Positions 35,077 to 43,896 of a stretch of 64,000 nt of DNA are shown here, one piece after another. Source of the stretch: Lachnospiraceae bacterium (GTDB lineage: Bacteria; Bacillota_A; Clostridia; Lachnospirales; Lachnospiraceae); NCBI GenBank assembly GCA_017626435.1, contig JAGAIR010000009.1:27806-91805 (forward strand). The letters are read 5' to 3'. Under the pieces are notes generated by a model. The model had not been told where the DNA came from and did not search any database. It was given only the letters and a program-made list of their open reading frames with translations. A program made the translations under genes and the position numbers. How positions within the stretch are numbered: position 1 is the stretch's first letter; each line of letters starts with the position of its first letter.

Positions 35077-36234
35077 ATGAGCAGCAATTTTGTGATGCCA
35101 AAGCAGATTATTTCCGGTGCAGGTGCATTGGAGGGAGCTGAGGCAAAAGAAGCTTTTAAGAATGCCGGAAGCAAAGCATTGATTGTATCCGGCAAGGTTA
35201 TGGAAAAGGTCGGAAATGTGGCAAAGGTTACTGCGGTTCTGGATGATTTAGGAATCAGATATGCCATTTACACAGAGATTACTGGAGAGCCTACCGATAC
35301 GATGATAGATGGAGGGCTGGAAGTATATAAAAAAGAAGGTTGTGATTTCCTGATCGGTTTTGGGGGAGGAAGTCCGCTGGATTCTATGAAAGCGATTGCG
35401 GCACTGGTTACGAACCCCGGAAAGATACCGGATTATATGGGGAAAGTGATAACAAGACCAGTACCTCCAATGATAGCGATACCGACTACTGCCGGTACTG
35501 GTTCAGAGGCAACCTGGTTTACGATTATAACAGACAGCCAGAAGGACATTAAGATGTTGTTAAAGGGTCCTGTATTGATGCCGGATGTAGCAATTGTTGA
35601 CTATCGTTTTACATTAACTTCTCCAAAGTCAGTTACGGCAGCGCCCGGACTGGATGCCCTGACTCATGCAATTGAGGGGTATACCTCCAGAAAGGCACAG
35701 CCTATGACAGATACATTTGCTGTATCAGCGGTGAAGCGTATTTTTAAGTATCTGCCGGTTGCTTATGCAGATGGAAGTAATGAGGAAGCAAGAGAACAGA
35801 TGTCTTTGGCTGCTCTGGAAGCAGGAATTGTTATCAATAATTCTTCTGTAACTATTGTACATGGTATGAGCCGCCCTATCGGAGCATTGTTTCATGTACC
35901 CCATGGAATGTCCAATGCCATGCTGTTAAAAGCATGCTTTACCTTTGCATTAGATGGTGCCTATGGTAAATTTGCGGATCTGGGTCGTGCCATTGAGGTG
36001 GCAGACGGTTCCGACAGCGATGAGGCAGCAGCAGAGAAATTCCTGGATGCAGTGATTGATATTTGTAAAGTTTGTGAAATTCCTACTCTGGAAGAGTACG
36101 GTATTGATAAGGAAAAATTCTTTGCTTTTATTGATAAAATGGCTGACGATGCGCTGGCAAGTGGAAGTCCGGGAAATACCATGAAAGAAGTATCAAAGGA
36201 TGATATTGTTGCGATATATAAAGCATTGTGGTAG
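35077..36234 (+). CDS. iron-containing alcohol dehydrogenase
   Basis: 385 residues, start after AAAGGAGAGAGAGG. Group III family: GFGGGSPLDSMKAIA for NAD(P) binding, AIPTTAGTGSEAT, and metal ligands in PGLDALTHAIEGYTS and FHVPHGMSNAMLL. It probably reduces the aldehyde made by the downstream aminotransferase. Sulfoacetaldehyde, malonic or succinic semialdehyde are candidates. Confidence 0.88.
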   Translation: MSSNFVMPKQIISGAGALEGAEAKEAFKNAGSKALIVSGKVMEKVGNVAKVTAVLDDLGIRYAIYTEITGEPTDTMIDGGLEVYKKEGCDFLIGFGGGSPLDSMKAIAALVTNPGKIPDYMGKVITRPVPPMIAIPTTAGTGSEATWFTIITDSQKDIKMLLKGPVLMPDVAIVDYRFTLTSPKSVTAAPGLDALTHAIEGYTSRKAQPMTDTFAVSAVKRIFKYLPVAYADGSNEEAREQMSLAALEAGIVINNSSVTIVHGMSRPIGALFHVPHGMSNAMLLKACFTFALDGAYGKFADLGRAIEVADGSDSDEAAAEKFLDAVIDICKVCEIPTLEEYGIDKEKFFAFIDKMADDALASGSPGNTMKEVSKDDIVAIYKALW

Positions 36235-36347
36235 AAAAAGAGTCTGAGGACTATTATGGAAACAGAATGCAGACAGCTGGGCAGTACCGGTTGTAAATGA
36301 TAAGCTGTTGAAAATTAAGGATTTGACAGCAGAATGGAGGAATCATT

Positions 36348-37682
36348 ATGAGAGATATGACAAAGGAAGAAATCAAAGAGTTGGACAAGGCACATGTATT
36401 ACATTCCTGGAGTGTTCAGGGAAATCTGGATCCTACTGTTGTAACCAGGGCAGAGGGAATTTATTTCTATGATGCAGATGGAAATAAATATTATGATATG
36501 AGTTCCCAGCTGGTAAACTTAAATATTGGTTATGGAAATAAAAAGGTGGCTGATGCTATTGCAGAACAGGCGCATAAAATGCCATTTATGGGACCTGGAT
36601 ATGCTGTAGATGTGAAGTCTGAGCTTGCCAGAAAGATTCTGGAGATTGCTCCTGATAATATGAGCAAGGTTTTCTTTACACTGGGTGGCGCAGATGCAAA
36701 TGAAAATGCGTTGAAGATCGCAAGACTTTATACTGGAAGAAATAAGGTCTTCAGTCGGTACCGTTCTTATCATGGTTCTACTATGGGTGCAGGTAATCTG
36801 ACTGGTGAGCCAAGAAGATTTAACTGCGAGACAAATGGGGTTTCTGGCTATATAAAATTCTTTGATCCGTATATTTATAGAGAGGCAATTGAATTTAAGA
36901 GTGAAGCAGAGGCTACTAAGTACTATATTTCTAAATTAAGGGAGCAGATTATCTATGAGGATCCAAACACGGTAGCTGCGATTGAGTGTGAGACGATTAC
37001 AGGTTCTAATGGATGTATTATTCCTCCGGATGGATATCTTCAGGGAATTCGTGATATTTGTGATGAGTTTGGTATTATGATGATCTGTGATGAAGTTATG
37101 ATGGGCTTTGGACGTACTGGTGAGTATTTTGCATTCCAGAACTGGGATGTGAAGCCGGATCTGGTATCCTTCGCAAAGGGAGTTACCTGTGGCTATGCAC
37201 CTTTGGGTGGTGTTTTGGTAACAAAGAAGGTAGCAGATTATTTTGATGATCATAAGCTGCTTTGTGGTCTGACCTATTCAGGACATCCTCTTTGCTGCGC
37301 TGCGGGTGTAGCCACACTGGATGTTTATAAGGAAGAGAAACTGATAGAAAATTCCAAGGCAATGGGTAAAATTCTTGGTGAAATCTTAGAAGAATTAAAG
37401 AGAAACCATCCATGTGTTGGTGATGTACGTTACAAAGGACTGTTCTCAGCACTGGAGTTGGTAAAGGATAAAGAAACCAAAGAGCCATTAGTGTCATATA
37501 ATTGTGATCCAGAAAATATCATGGGTAAAATTATTGGTTCACTGAAAAAGAAGGGATTTTCTACATATTCTCATGAGAACTGTATCATTGTAGCACCTCC
37601 ACTTATCATTACAGAGGAAGAGCTGAGAGATGCTATGGCAATTATGGATGAAGTGCTGGAAGAAGTGGATGGCATGATTTAA
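36348..37682 (+). CDS. class III aminotransferase (taurine/omega-amino acid type)
   Basis: 444 residues, start after ATGGAGGAATCATT. Fold-type I PLP enzyme with GGADANENALKIAR, MMICDEVMMGFGRTGEYFAF (PLP-ring Asp) and the PLP lysine in SFAKGVTCGYAPLGG. The N-terminus (HVLHSWSVQGNLDP) resembles taurine-pyruvate/2-oxoglutarate aminotransferases. With the dehydrogenase it could turn taurine into isethionate, or another omega-amino acid into its alcohol. Substrate is inference. Confidence 0.85.
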   Translation: MRDMTKEEIKELDKAHVLHSWSVQGNLDPTVVTRAEGIYFYDADGNKYYDMSSQLVNLNIGYGNKKVADAIAEQAHKMPFMGPGYAVDVKSELARKILEIAPDNMSKVFFTLGGADANENALKIARLYTGRNKVFSRYRSYHGSTMGAGNLTGEPRRFNCETNGVSGYIKFFDPYIYREAIEFKSEAEATKYYISKLREQIIYEDPNTVAAIECETITGSNGCIIPPDGYLQGIRDICDEFGIMMICDEVMMGFGRTGEYFAFQNWDVKPDLVSFAKGVTCGYAPLGGVLVTKKVADYFDDHKLLCGLTYSGHPLCCAAGVATLDVYKEEKLIENSKAMGKILGEILEELKRNHPCVGDVRYKGLFSALELVKDKETKEPLVSYNCDPENIMGKIIGSLKKKGFSTYSHENCIIVAPPLIITEEELRDAMAIMDEVLEEVDGMI

Positions 37683-37707
37683 GTTTTCTTATAGAATAAA
37701 ATAGTAT

Positions 37708-37747
37708 AAAAACTGCCTTTGAGTCATTTGATTTGGGGGCAGTTTTT
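37708..37747 (+). terminator. terminator of aminotransferase gene
   Basis: 10-bp stem AAAAACTGCC / GGCAGTTTTT, 20-nt loop, ending in Ts. Confidence 0.8.
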
Positions 37748-37885
37748 ACATGAAGAAAATGTGAGGATGAGATTGGGTAACCCTGGTCCGTTTTACAAGA
37801 TATGATACTACTCGTTTGCTATAGGAAAATTCTGGAATAAAAAATTCCATATTAATTTTGGTGGATATTTGTACAATTTGTCATA

Positions 37886-37915
37886 TTGTCATCTAACTTT
37901 GTTCTGTGCTACAAT
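37886..37915 (+). promoter_or_regulatory. promoter of coiled-coil repeat gene
   Basis: TTGTCA 37886-37891, 18-bp spacer, TACAAT 37910-37915; about 230-nt leader before the ATG at 38151. The rest of the 37683-38150 gap shows no gene I can support. Confidence 0.5.
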
Positions 37916-38150
37916 ACTTTGCAAGCAGATATTATTCTTTCATAAATATTTAATTCTTATAGCACAGTTTATGTGTGTTTCTTAATTCTGATTGATTATA
38001 TCTATGCTTTAATCGAGCTAAATTTTTCTATGTGTAACTTTTTAATGATGCAGCTACAAAAGTATGCTTTTAACCGGGATCTTACTGCGTTTTCATCAGG
38101 AAGAATGAAGGATATTTTTGTAACAACAGATAGCAGGAAGGAGAGAGTGG

Positions 38151-38951
38151 ATGAACGAGGAGACAAGAATAATATTAGAGGAACTTCAGGGATTAAGAGG
38201 TGATGTAACAGAGCTGAAGAGTGACGTGACGGAGCTAAAGAGTGACATGACAGAGCTGAAGAGTGACGTGACGGAGCTGAAGAGTGACATGACAGAGCTG
38301 AAGAGTAACGTGACAGAGCTGAAGAGTAACGTGACAGAGCTGAAGAGTGACGTGACAGAGCTGAAGAGTGACATGACGGAGTTGAAGAGTGACGTGACAG
38401 AGCTGAAGAGTGACATGACAGAGCTGAAGAGTGACGTGACAGAGCTGAAGAGTGACATGACAGAGCTGAAGAGTGACGTGACAGAGCTGAAGAGTGACAT
38501 GACAGAGCTGAAGAGTGACGTGACAGAGCTGAAGAGTGACATGACAGAGCTGAAGAGTAACATGAAGGAGCTAAAGAGCGATGTAATAGAACTTAAGAGA
38601 GATGTCCTTAATCTAAAAGAGAGGGTTGTAACCTTGGAGAAAGGGATGATAACTTTAAAAGATGATATGGAAATAATGAAGGGTGAAATAGGAACTCTGA
38701 AGAAGGATATGGTAACTCTGAAAAGTGAGCTGAAAGGAGACATGGCACTCCTAAGAGAACAATTATATTCTATGCAATTAACACTGGAAACGGAAATCAG
38801 ACATGATACCAAAGCAACAGCAGAGGCGCATACGGTTTTGGAAAGACATCTGATAGAAGCCATACAGCGGGGAGATACTCAGGAGAAAATTACGATTCGT
38901 GTTGGATGCCTGGAGTCGGAAGTAAGAGAGATTAAGAGAGCAATCAGTTAA
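38151..38951 (+). CDS. heptad-repeat coiled-coil protein
   Basis: 266 residues, start after GGAAGGAGAGAGTGG. After MNEETRIILEELQGLRG come 18 near-identical heptads D/N-V/M-T-E-L-K-S, then degenerate heptads up to about residue 190 and a helical C-terminus. No signal peptide, no cysteine. An uninterrupted Leu at each heptad predicts a rigid oligomeric rod. Function unknown. Its first residues resemble those of the next gene, MTEENQMILNEIKKLEE. Confidence 0.75.
   Translation: MNEETRIILEELQGLRGDVTELKSDVTELKSDMTELKSDVTELKSDMTELKSNVTELKSNVTELKSDVTELKSDMTELKSDVTELKSDMTELKSDVTELKSDMTELKSDVTELKSDMTELKSDVTELKSDMTELKSNMKELKSDVIELKRDVLNLKERVVTLEKGMITLKDDMEIMKGEIGTLKKDMVTLKSELKGDMALLREQLYSMQLTLETEIRHDTKATAEAHTVLERHLIEAIQRGDTQEKITIRVGCLESEVREIKRAIS
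38202..38579 (+). repeat. 18 tandem 21-bp repeats inside coiled-coil gene
   Basis: Units of the form GTGACRTGACRGAGCTGAAG in register with codons, alternating DV and DM types, so a 42-bp higher-order unit is also visible. High identity at the DNA level suggests recent expansion. Confidence 0.9.
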
Positions 38952-38969
38952 GAAAGAGAGGAATGGGAT

Positions 38970-39224
38970 ATGACAGAAGAAAATCAAATGATTCTTAATG
39001 AAATTAAAAAACTGGAAGAATACATGGAATCCATACAGGATGTGTGGGAGAGAGAAATAAGCAGACGCGTGACGGCTATTGCAAACAGAGGAACCGGTAT
39101 TCCTGAGGAGATTCTGGAATGTGGATACAATAGGGATGAGCTTATTCTGCGTTTAAACAACGTAGAAAGTGCAGCCATTAAATTACGGAGAAAGATAGAT
39201 AGTGAAGGGGAATCTCAATTTTAA
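38970..39224 (+). CDS. small helical protein following coiled-coil gene
   Basis: 84 residues, start after AAAGAGAGGAATGGGAT. Helical and charged. Its N-terminus resembles that of the preceding protein, suggesting a related partner. In the same operon (18 bp gap). No recognised family. Confidence 0.55.
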   Translation: MTEENQMILNEIKKLEEYMESIQDVWEREISRRVTAIANRGTGIPEEILECGYNRDELILRLNNVESAAIKLRRKIDSEGESQF

Positions 39225-39277
39225 TGGAACAATTACTATAAAACATGAGGGTAATCTTTCTCTTTTTGCGTATACTA

Positions 39278-39314
39278 AAAAATGCAACATTTGTTTATGA
39301 AATGTTGCATTTTT
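39278..39314. repeat. palindrome carrying left inverted copy of recombinase site
   Basis: Perfect 15-bp stem, 7-nt loop. Its segment 39285-39309 recurs in inverted orientation at 39994-40018 (22 of 25 identical; shared core ACATTTGTTTATG). Also a plausible terminator for the recombinase gene or the preceding operon. Confidence 0.75.
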
Positions 39315-39388
39315 ATTACATTATTTATATCGAAGGTATTCTTTAAATACTTTAGTATATTTTTGAAAAAAATAAAAAATCATGTAGA

Positions 39389-39958
39389 TTAAATCATAAT
39401 CTTTCGAAAAACATCATCTTTGTCCTCCTGCTCAATTCCCAGATAGCGTTTTGTAATCTGATAAGAAGAGTGATTATAGATATTCATCAGCATAGCAGGT
39501 GGAACCCCTTGTTTCCAGGCATGATAGCCGAAGGTTTTTCGCATGGAATGACAGCTGATATGCTCATCCAGCCCTGTGTCAACTGCTGCCTTTTTTATGA
39601 TCCGCCATGCTTGACAGCGGCTAATGGGGTGGGTTTCATCATTGCTGACACAAAATAAATAGGAATCTGGACTCTGGTTATTTCGGCAGTATTCCAATGC
39701 CTGTTTCAATGCATTGTTAATTGCGATTTGATTACTCTTTCCAGTTTTTTGTTCTGTCAGACAAATATGTTTTCGATAGCAATGTTTTCGATAATCATAT
39801 ACATCAATCCATTGCAAATTTAATAGATCGCTTATGCGCAGGGCAGTATTTAACCCCATTATGATTAACAGATAATTTCTCCATTTTTTTCTGCATAAAT
39901 AATATTTTTTAAATGCATCTAATTCGTCTTTGTTTCTAATTGGATAAGTTACTCCCAT
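39389..39958 (-). CDS. minimal tyrosine recombinase (catalytic domain only)
   Basis: 189 residues from the ATG complement at 39958 (GGAAGGAAAAATAT upstream). All catalytic residues are visible: Arg41 (TALRISDL), Lys71 or Lys74, His137 and Arg140 (CHSMRKTFGYH), His163 (YNHSS) and Tyr172 (KRYLGI). The N-terminal core-binding domain of phage or Xer integrases is absent. Such small enzymes act as invertases (FimB/FimE- or RecV-like). The gene is flanked by inverted copies of a 25-bp site. It may switch DNA near csrA and flagellin; that is inference. Confidence 0.85.
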   Translation of the reverse strand: MGVTYPIRNKDELDAFKKYYLCRKKWRNYLLIIMGLNTALRISDLLNLQWIDVYDYRKHCYRKHICLTEQKTGKSNQIAINNALKQALEYCRNNQSPDSYLFCVSNDETHPISRCQAWRIIKKAAVDTGLDEHISCHSMRKTFGYHAWKQGVPPAMLMNIYNHSSYQITKRYLGIEQEDKDDVFRKIMI

Positions 39959-39993
39959 ATATTTTTCCTTCCTTTCTTTTTGGATACAAAATG

Positions 39994-40018
39994 TGCAACA
40001 CTCCATAAACAAATGTTT
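39994..40018. repeat. right inverted copy of putative recombinase site
   Basis: 25 bp, inverted relative to 39285-39309 with three mismatches, 36 bp upstream of the recombinase start. Confidence 0.75.
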
Positions 40019-40089
40019 CTGATTTTATGTGAACATGAGAGAAGTAGAGCATTCATTCTCATGTATGCATTGTCAAAGGAGAGGATTCT

Positions 40090-40323
40090 ATGTTACGACT
40101 TACGGTTAGTACAGAAGAATATCTGATGATCGGCAATGACATTAAGATTGTTTTTCTGGGAGGGACCAAAAACCATTTACGCATCATGGTAGATGCACCA
40201 AAAGATATGGACATTCTTCGCAGTAGTGTATTAGAGAGGCTTCATCCAGAGCTGGCAAAAAAGAATGTCTATTATGCAGAGCCAGATACACCAGCGAGGT
40301 ATCTAAAACCAAAAGCAAAATAA
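40090..40323 (+). CDS. csrA: CsrA, RNA-binding translational regulator
   Basis: 77 residues, start after AAAGGAGAGGATTCT. MLRLTVSTEEYLMIGNDIKI and VDAPKDMDILRSSVLE match CsrA/RsmA, with some changes from the consensus (LTVS for LTRK, HLRIMV for xVRIGI). In Firmicutes CsrA represses flagellin translation and is antagonised by FliW. It lies 142 bp before flagellin in the same direction. fliW is not in this window. Confidence 0.85.
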   Translation: MLRLTVSTEEYLMIGNDIKIVFLGGTKNHLRIMVDAPKDMDILRSSVLERLHPELAKKNVYYAEPDTPARYLKPKAK

Positions 40324-40465
40324 TAATGTGGTAAAGCATTTATGGCTGCTGAAAATGGCGGTAAAAGGCTTCCCTTTATTATACAACTTTATTAATTTTA
40401 TGTCGCATTACGACATACACCCACGGCAAACGGAATTGTAGTGGAAAAACAAGGAGGTAAGTATT
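40324..40465 (+). promoter_or_regulatory. flagellin leader with possible CsrA sites
   Basis: Contains TTAA-N15-CGACAT at 40392-40416, a weak sigma-D-like match, a small palindrome TGTCG/CGACA at 40401-40415, and GGA motifs in ACGGAA, GTGGAA and the Shine-Dalgarno AAGGAGG, a spacing that could allow two-site CsrA binding as in Bacillus hag. Confidence 0.4.
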
Positions 40466-41848
40466 ATGATAGTACAACACAATATTACAGCGATGAATGC
40501 AAACAGAATGCTGGGATTGACAACGGGAGCTCTGGCAAAATCTTCCGAGAAGCTTTCTTCAGGATACCGTATCAATCGTGCGGCTGATGATGCAGCGGGA
40601 TTAACAATTTCTGAAAAAATGAGAAAACAGATTCGCGGACTTGACCAGGCATCAACAAATGCAGAGGATGGTGTATCAGCGGTACAGACAGCAGAGGGTG
40701 CTCTGACAGAAGTACACAGTATGCTGCAGCGTATGAATGAGTTGGCTGTCCAGGCTTCCAATGGAACAAATTCTGAAGCTGACCGTCAGGCTATCCAGGA
40801 TGAGATTGAGCAGTTAACAACAGAGATTGACCGTGTTTCTGAGACTACCAAGTTTAACGAGATTTATCTGTTAAAGGGTGACACTACAAAGACTACAAAA
40901 TACTTAAACGGCCATGACGCAGGTCTTAAGGGAACACTGACACAGACTGCAAAAGAGGCAACCTTTACAATGGAGGAGTTAAAAGCAGGCGATTCCATTA
41001 ATATTGGCGGAAAAGAGTACAAGATTGGTGTAACTAAGGCAGATGCAAGTGCTTTAGTGCCAACTGATGCGAATAAAACAGTTGAGATTGATGGAACAAC
41101 ATATACCATTGTTGCAACAGCTGGTGATGAGGATACAGGGGCTAACAAGTTAACCTCAGCAAATGTAATTGCAAAGATCGGTTCTGGAAGTACTGTGACG
41201 GTAGATGGGAAGTCATTGACTGTTATGGCAGATGATAATGCTCCTGTTGGTGTAGATGATGCAGATTCTTCTGTGATTTCAGCAGAATATGCGTATAATT
41301 TGATTCAGGCAGAGCTTACTGCGGCGAATAATATAGGAGTTGACAGTGCGACACCTGCAACTGTCGCTGGCGTTGTAGATGGCGATACTGCTGGAACAAA
41401 AAAATTTGTTATTACAAAGGGGCAGGTTGAGGTACAGGATACCTTGTCATTTAATCTTCATGTTGGTGCTGATGCCGATATGACGAATAAGATTACCATC
41501 GATATTGATTCTATGAGTGCTGCTGGTCTTGGAATTAAGGGAATCAATGTAAAGGATGATTCTGGAATTTCAGGCACTTATGCCATTGATGCCATTGCAG
41601 ATGCAATTTCTACAGTATCTTCCCAGCGTTCTGCACTTGGTGCAGTCCAAAACCGTTTAGAACATACCATTGACAATCTGGATAATGTAGTAGAAAATAC
41701 TACTGCAGCAGAGTCTCGTATTCGTGATACAGATATGGCAGAAGAGATGGTTACTTATGCGAAGAATAATATTCTTCAGCAGGCAGGACAGTCTATGCTG
41801 GCCCAGGCAAATCAGGCAAACCAGGGTGTACTTTCTCTGCTCCAGTAA
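40466..41848 (+). CDS. flagellin
   Basis: 460 residues, start after AAGGAGGTAAGTATT. Conserved N-terminal D0/D1 (NITAMNANRMLG..., GYRINRAADDAAGLTISEKM) and C-terminal D1/D0 (LGAVQNRLEHTIDNL, AKNNILQQAGQSML ending in SLLQ). The centre (about residues 140-345) is a variable surface D2/D3 region rich in Thr, Ala and Asp. Exported by the flagellar type III system. Single gene with its own terminator. Confidence 0.95.
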   Translation: MIVQHNITAMNANRMLGLTTGALAKSSEKLSSGYRINRAADDAAGLTISEKMRKQIRGLDQASTNAEDGVSAVQTAEGALTEVHSMLQRMNELAVQASNGTNSEADRQAIQDEIEQLTTEIDRVSETTKFNEIYLLKGDTTKTTKYLNGHDAGLKGTLTQTAKEATFTMEELKAGDSINIGGKEYKIGVTKADASALVPTDANKTVEIDGTTYTIVATAGDEDTGANKLTSANVIAKIGSGSTVTVDGKSLTVMADDNAPVGVDDADSSVISAEYAYNLIQAELTAANNIGVDSATPATVAGVVDGDTAGTKKFVITKGQVEVQDTLSFNLHVGADADMTNKITIDIDSMSAAGLGIKGINVKDDSGISGTYAIDAIADAISTVSSQRSALGAVQNRLEHTIDNLDNVVENTTAAESRIRDTDMAEEMVTYAKNNILQQAGQSMLAQANQANQGVLSLLQ

Positions 41849-41903
41849 GGATTGTTCCATTAGAATCACAGAAACACAAGAGCATTTTTATTACAAAAAT
41901 AAC

Positions 41904-41942
41904 ACAGCTGTCTGTCATTTTATTATGGCAGACAGTTGTTTT
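41904..41942 (+). terminator. terminator of flagellin gene
   Basis: 11-bp stem ACAGCTGTCTG / CAGACAGTTGT (one G-T pair), 14-nt loop, followed by TTT. Confidence 0.6.
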
Positions 41943-42082
41943 GATGTGTGCAGGGCACTCTGTCTGTAGTTTATGCGAAGTGTAACTATAAAAGTTCTGT
42001 AAAATCTGCCAGTTAGATGTTGCTTCTGAAAAAGATTATGGATATACTTTAAATAACTATGATTAAGAACGGAGGTAGTTTT

Positions 42083-42430
42083 ATGTCTTTTTTAGATGAT
42101 ATGAAACAAGAATTATTTTCTGCCGGCAGAGATGTTTCTCAGAAGGCAAAGGAGGTCTCTGGTGTAGCAAAGCTGAAATTGGATATTAAGTCCAAGGAGG
42201 ATGCTTTGAATAGACAGTATATGGAACTAGGCAAGAAATATTATGATATGCACAAAGAGGGGGAAATGCCGGAGGAAGAGATTACAGCTATAAGTACCTT
42301 GTTAAATGAAATTCAGGACTTAAAGAACGAAATATTGAAAATTCAAGGTGCATGCACCTGCCCGGAGTGTGGAGCTACATTGCCGGAAGGGATTTCATAT
42401 TGCAGCAAATGCGGTGCAAAGGTTGATTAA
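42083..42430 (+). CDS. coiled-coil zinc-ribbon protein
   Basis: 115 residues from ATG 42083 (ACGGAGGTAGTTTT upstream). Helical N-terminus with likely coiled coil (residues 45-90) and a C-terminal CPECGATLPEGISYCSKCG zinc ribbon with four Cys. Common small protein in Clostridia; function unknown. Confidence 0.75.
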   Translation: MSFLDDMKQELFSAGRDVSQKAKEVSGVAKLKLDIKSKEDALNRQYMELGKKYYDMHKEGEMPEEEITAISTLLNEIQDLKNEILKIQGACTCPECGATLPEGISYCSKCGAKVD

Positions 42431-42433
42431 AAG

Positions 42434-43717
42434 TTACAAATTAAATCCGAATGGTTTAAAAAGTTTCTTTATGTGTCGAACAACTAAATCCGGATTATCA
42501 GGAGAAACAATATAATCATATTTTCCCTCGATATTGCCAAATGTGATAGTTTCACTGCAGTGCAAAGTAGCCTGTAAATATTTTATCATATTTTCTTCCC
42601 CTGCATTTCGATTATATATTTTTAAATAGGAATAGCCGGGATAATCTGTGGACGGATACTGTAAGACCTTTAACTGGTCTGTGTATCCGTTCTTTTTTAA
42701 TGCATTGTATAGTAATTCGATTTTTTCGGTAACGTCAATGGTCATTAGATAGATGCAATTGGAGCCTTCTGGCAGGGTTCCGTACAGATAATTCCTGTAG
42801 GGAGAGCTGTACATACGACTGTAAATATCTTTTTCCGTGTCATTCTGCAAATCCTGATGATAAATCACCAGAATATCTTCCATAATAACGTTGATAAAGC
42901 ACTGATGACCGAAACGATGAATAAAGTCTAACAGTTCACAGGTTTTATTGTAGGAAATCACATAGGATTTCAAATATTTTTTTTCATTGATATCATAAAG
43001 AACAGCACCATTCATAGCAATGACTGGAAGATTAAGTTTAATATCCTTCAAAGGTTCGATCAGGGATGCAGGTGTTCTCATAGTAGATATGGTAAAGTGG
43101 ACACCATCGTCCAGCAACTGGTTCAATTCGATTTTACTGTAGGAGGACAGACTTTCTCCAGTAGCCAGTAACGTTTCATCCAGTCCGGAAATAAAAAGCA
43201 GATCAAGACGCTTTTTGTGAGGAAGGTGGAAAGAGTTTACCAGTATACCAATAAGAATACCAATCATCGTATCGACCACACGGCTCCACACAAAAAGAAA
43301 CGGATTTATATCACCAATATGATTGACAACGATACTCAGGAAAACCACACAGGAGAAGTAAGAGGCATCCTTTTTGTGAAGAAGAAGAGTGGTCTGTATA
43401 ATGGGAATGATCATAATGGATATAATGGCATACTGTAGCAGTTCATAGGAGGAATCTCCCTTAAAAATATAAAAATTGAGCAATACTACGATTAGACCGA
43501 AAAAAGCACCCACAAAGGTACCTGTTGTGCGTTGCAGTGCCTTTTTCAGACTGGTATCTACGTAGGGCTGGATACACCAGAGGACTGCAAGCTGGGAATA
43601 AAATACCATCCCCTGCCTGCCTCTCAGCAGGTAGATCAGATAGCATAAAAAGACAGCGATACAGGATTTTGTCATACGCATTCCGATATGTGGTAAATGA
43701 AAAGTCTTCTCCTTCAT
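42434..43717 (-). CDS. FUSC-like membrane domain fused to degenerate HAD domain
   Basis: 427 residues, ATG preceded on the minus strand by AGGAGATTTTC. Residues 15-165 hold about six membrane helices of the aromatic-acid-exporter type (DTSLKKALQRTTGTFVGAFF). Residues 172-427 are a Cof-type HAD phosphatase fold (VIAMNGAVLYD, FGNIEGKYDYI). HAD motif I reads SGLDETLL: the nucleophile Asp of DxDxT is Gly178. The domain is therefore probably a binding or regulatory module. Convergent with the zinc-ribbon gene. Confidence 0.75.
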   Translation of the reverse strand: MKEKTFHLPHIGMRMTKSCIAVFLCYLIYLLRGRQGMVFYSQLAVLWCIQPYVDTSLKKALQRTTGTFVGAFFGLIVVLLNFYIFKGDSSYELLQYAIISIMIIPIIQTTLLLHKKDASYFSCVVFLSIVVNHIGDINPFLFVWSRVVDTMIGILIGILVNSFHLPHKKRLDLLFISGLDETLLATGESLSSYSKIELNQLLDDGVHFTISTMRTPASLIEPLKDIKLNLPVIAMNGAVLYDINEKKYLKSYVISYNKTCELLDFIHRFGHQCFINVIMEDILVIYHQDLQNDTEKDIYSRMYSSPYRNYLYGTLPEGSNCIYLMTIDVTEKIELLYNALKKNGYTDQLKVLQYPSTDYPGYSYLKIYNRNAGEENMIKYLQATLHCSETITFGNIEGKYDYIVSPDNPDLVVRHIKKLFKPFGFNL

Positions 43718-43896
43718 GAAAATCTCCTAATTTATACAGCTCTTTCAGTTTCATAAAAAAGATTGCTGTAGTTTTTTCCCCAGGTAGAAACAAGAATATA
43801 TATAAGTATACTATTCATTATCAGGGAAAGCAAATGAGAAAATGGTATATCTGTTTTCCTTTTTGGACATAGTAAGAGTAAAGAAAGGAGGATGTG

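Noticed and set aside
37973..38203. 76-codon frame before the coiled-coil gene
   Set aside because: It overlaps the start and ribosome site of the coiled-coil gene, has no ribosome site of its own and lies in its leader.
38202..38579. CRISPR array
   Set aside because: Repeats are contiguous 21-bp coding units without spacers, in frame with a well-supported gene.
38186..38863. 225-codon minus-strand frame opposite the coiled-coil repeats
   Set aside because: A by-product of the 21-bp repeat; its product is a monotonous SLFSSVT repeat with no ribosome site.
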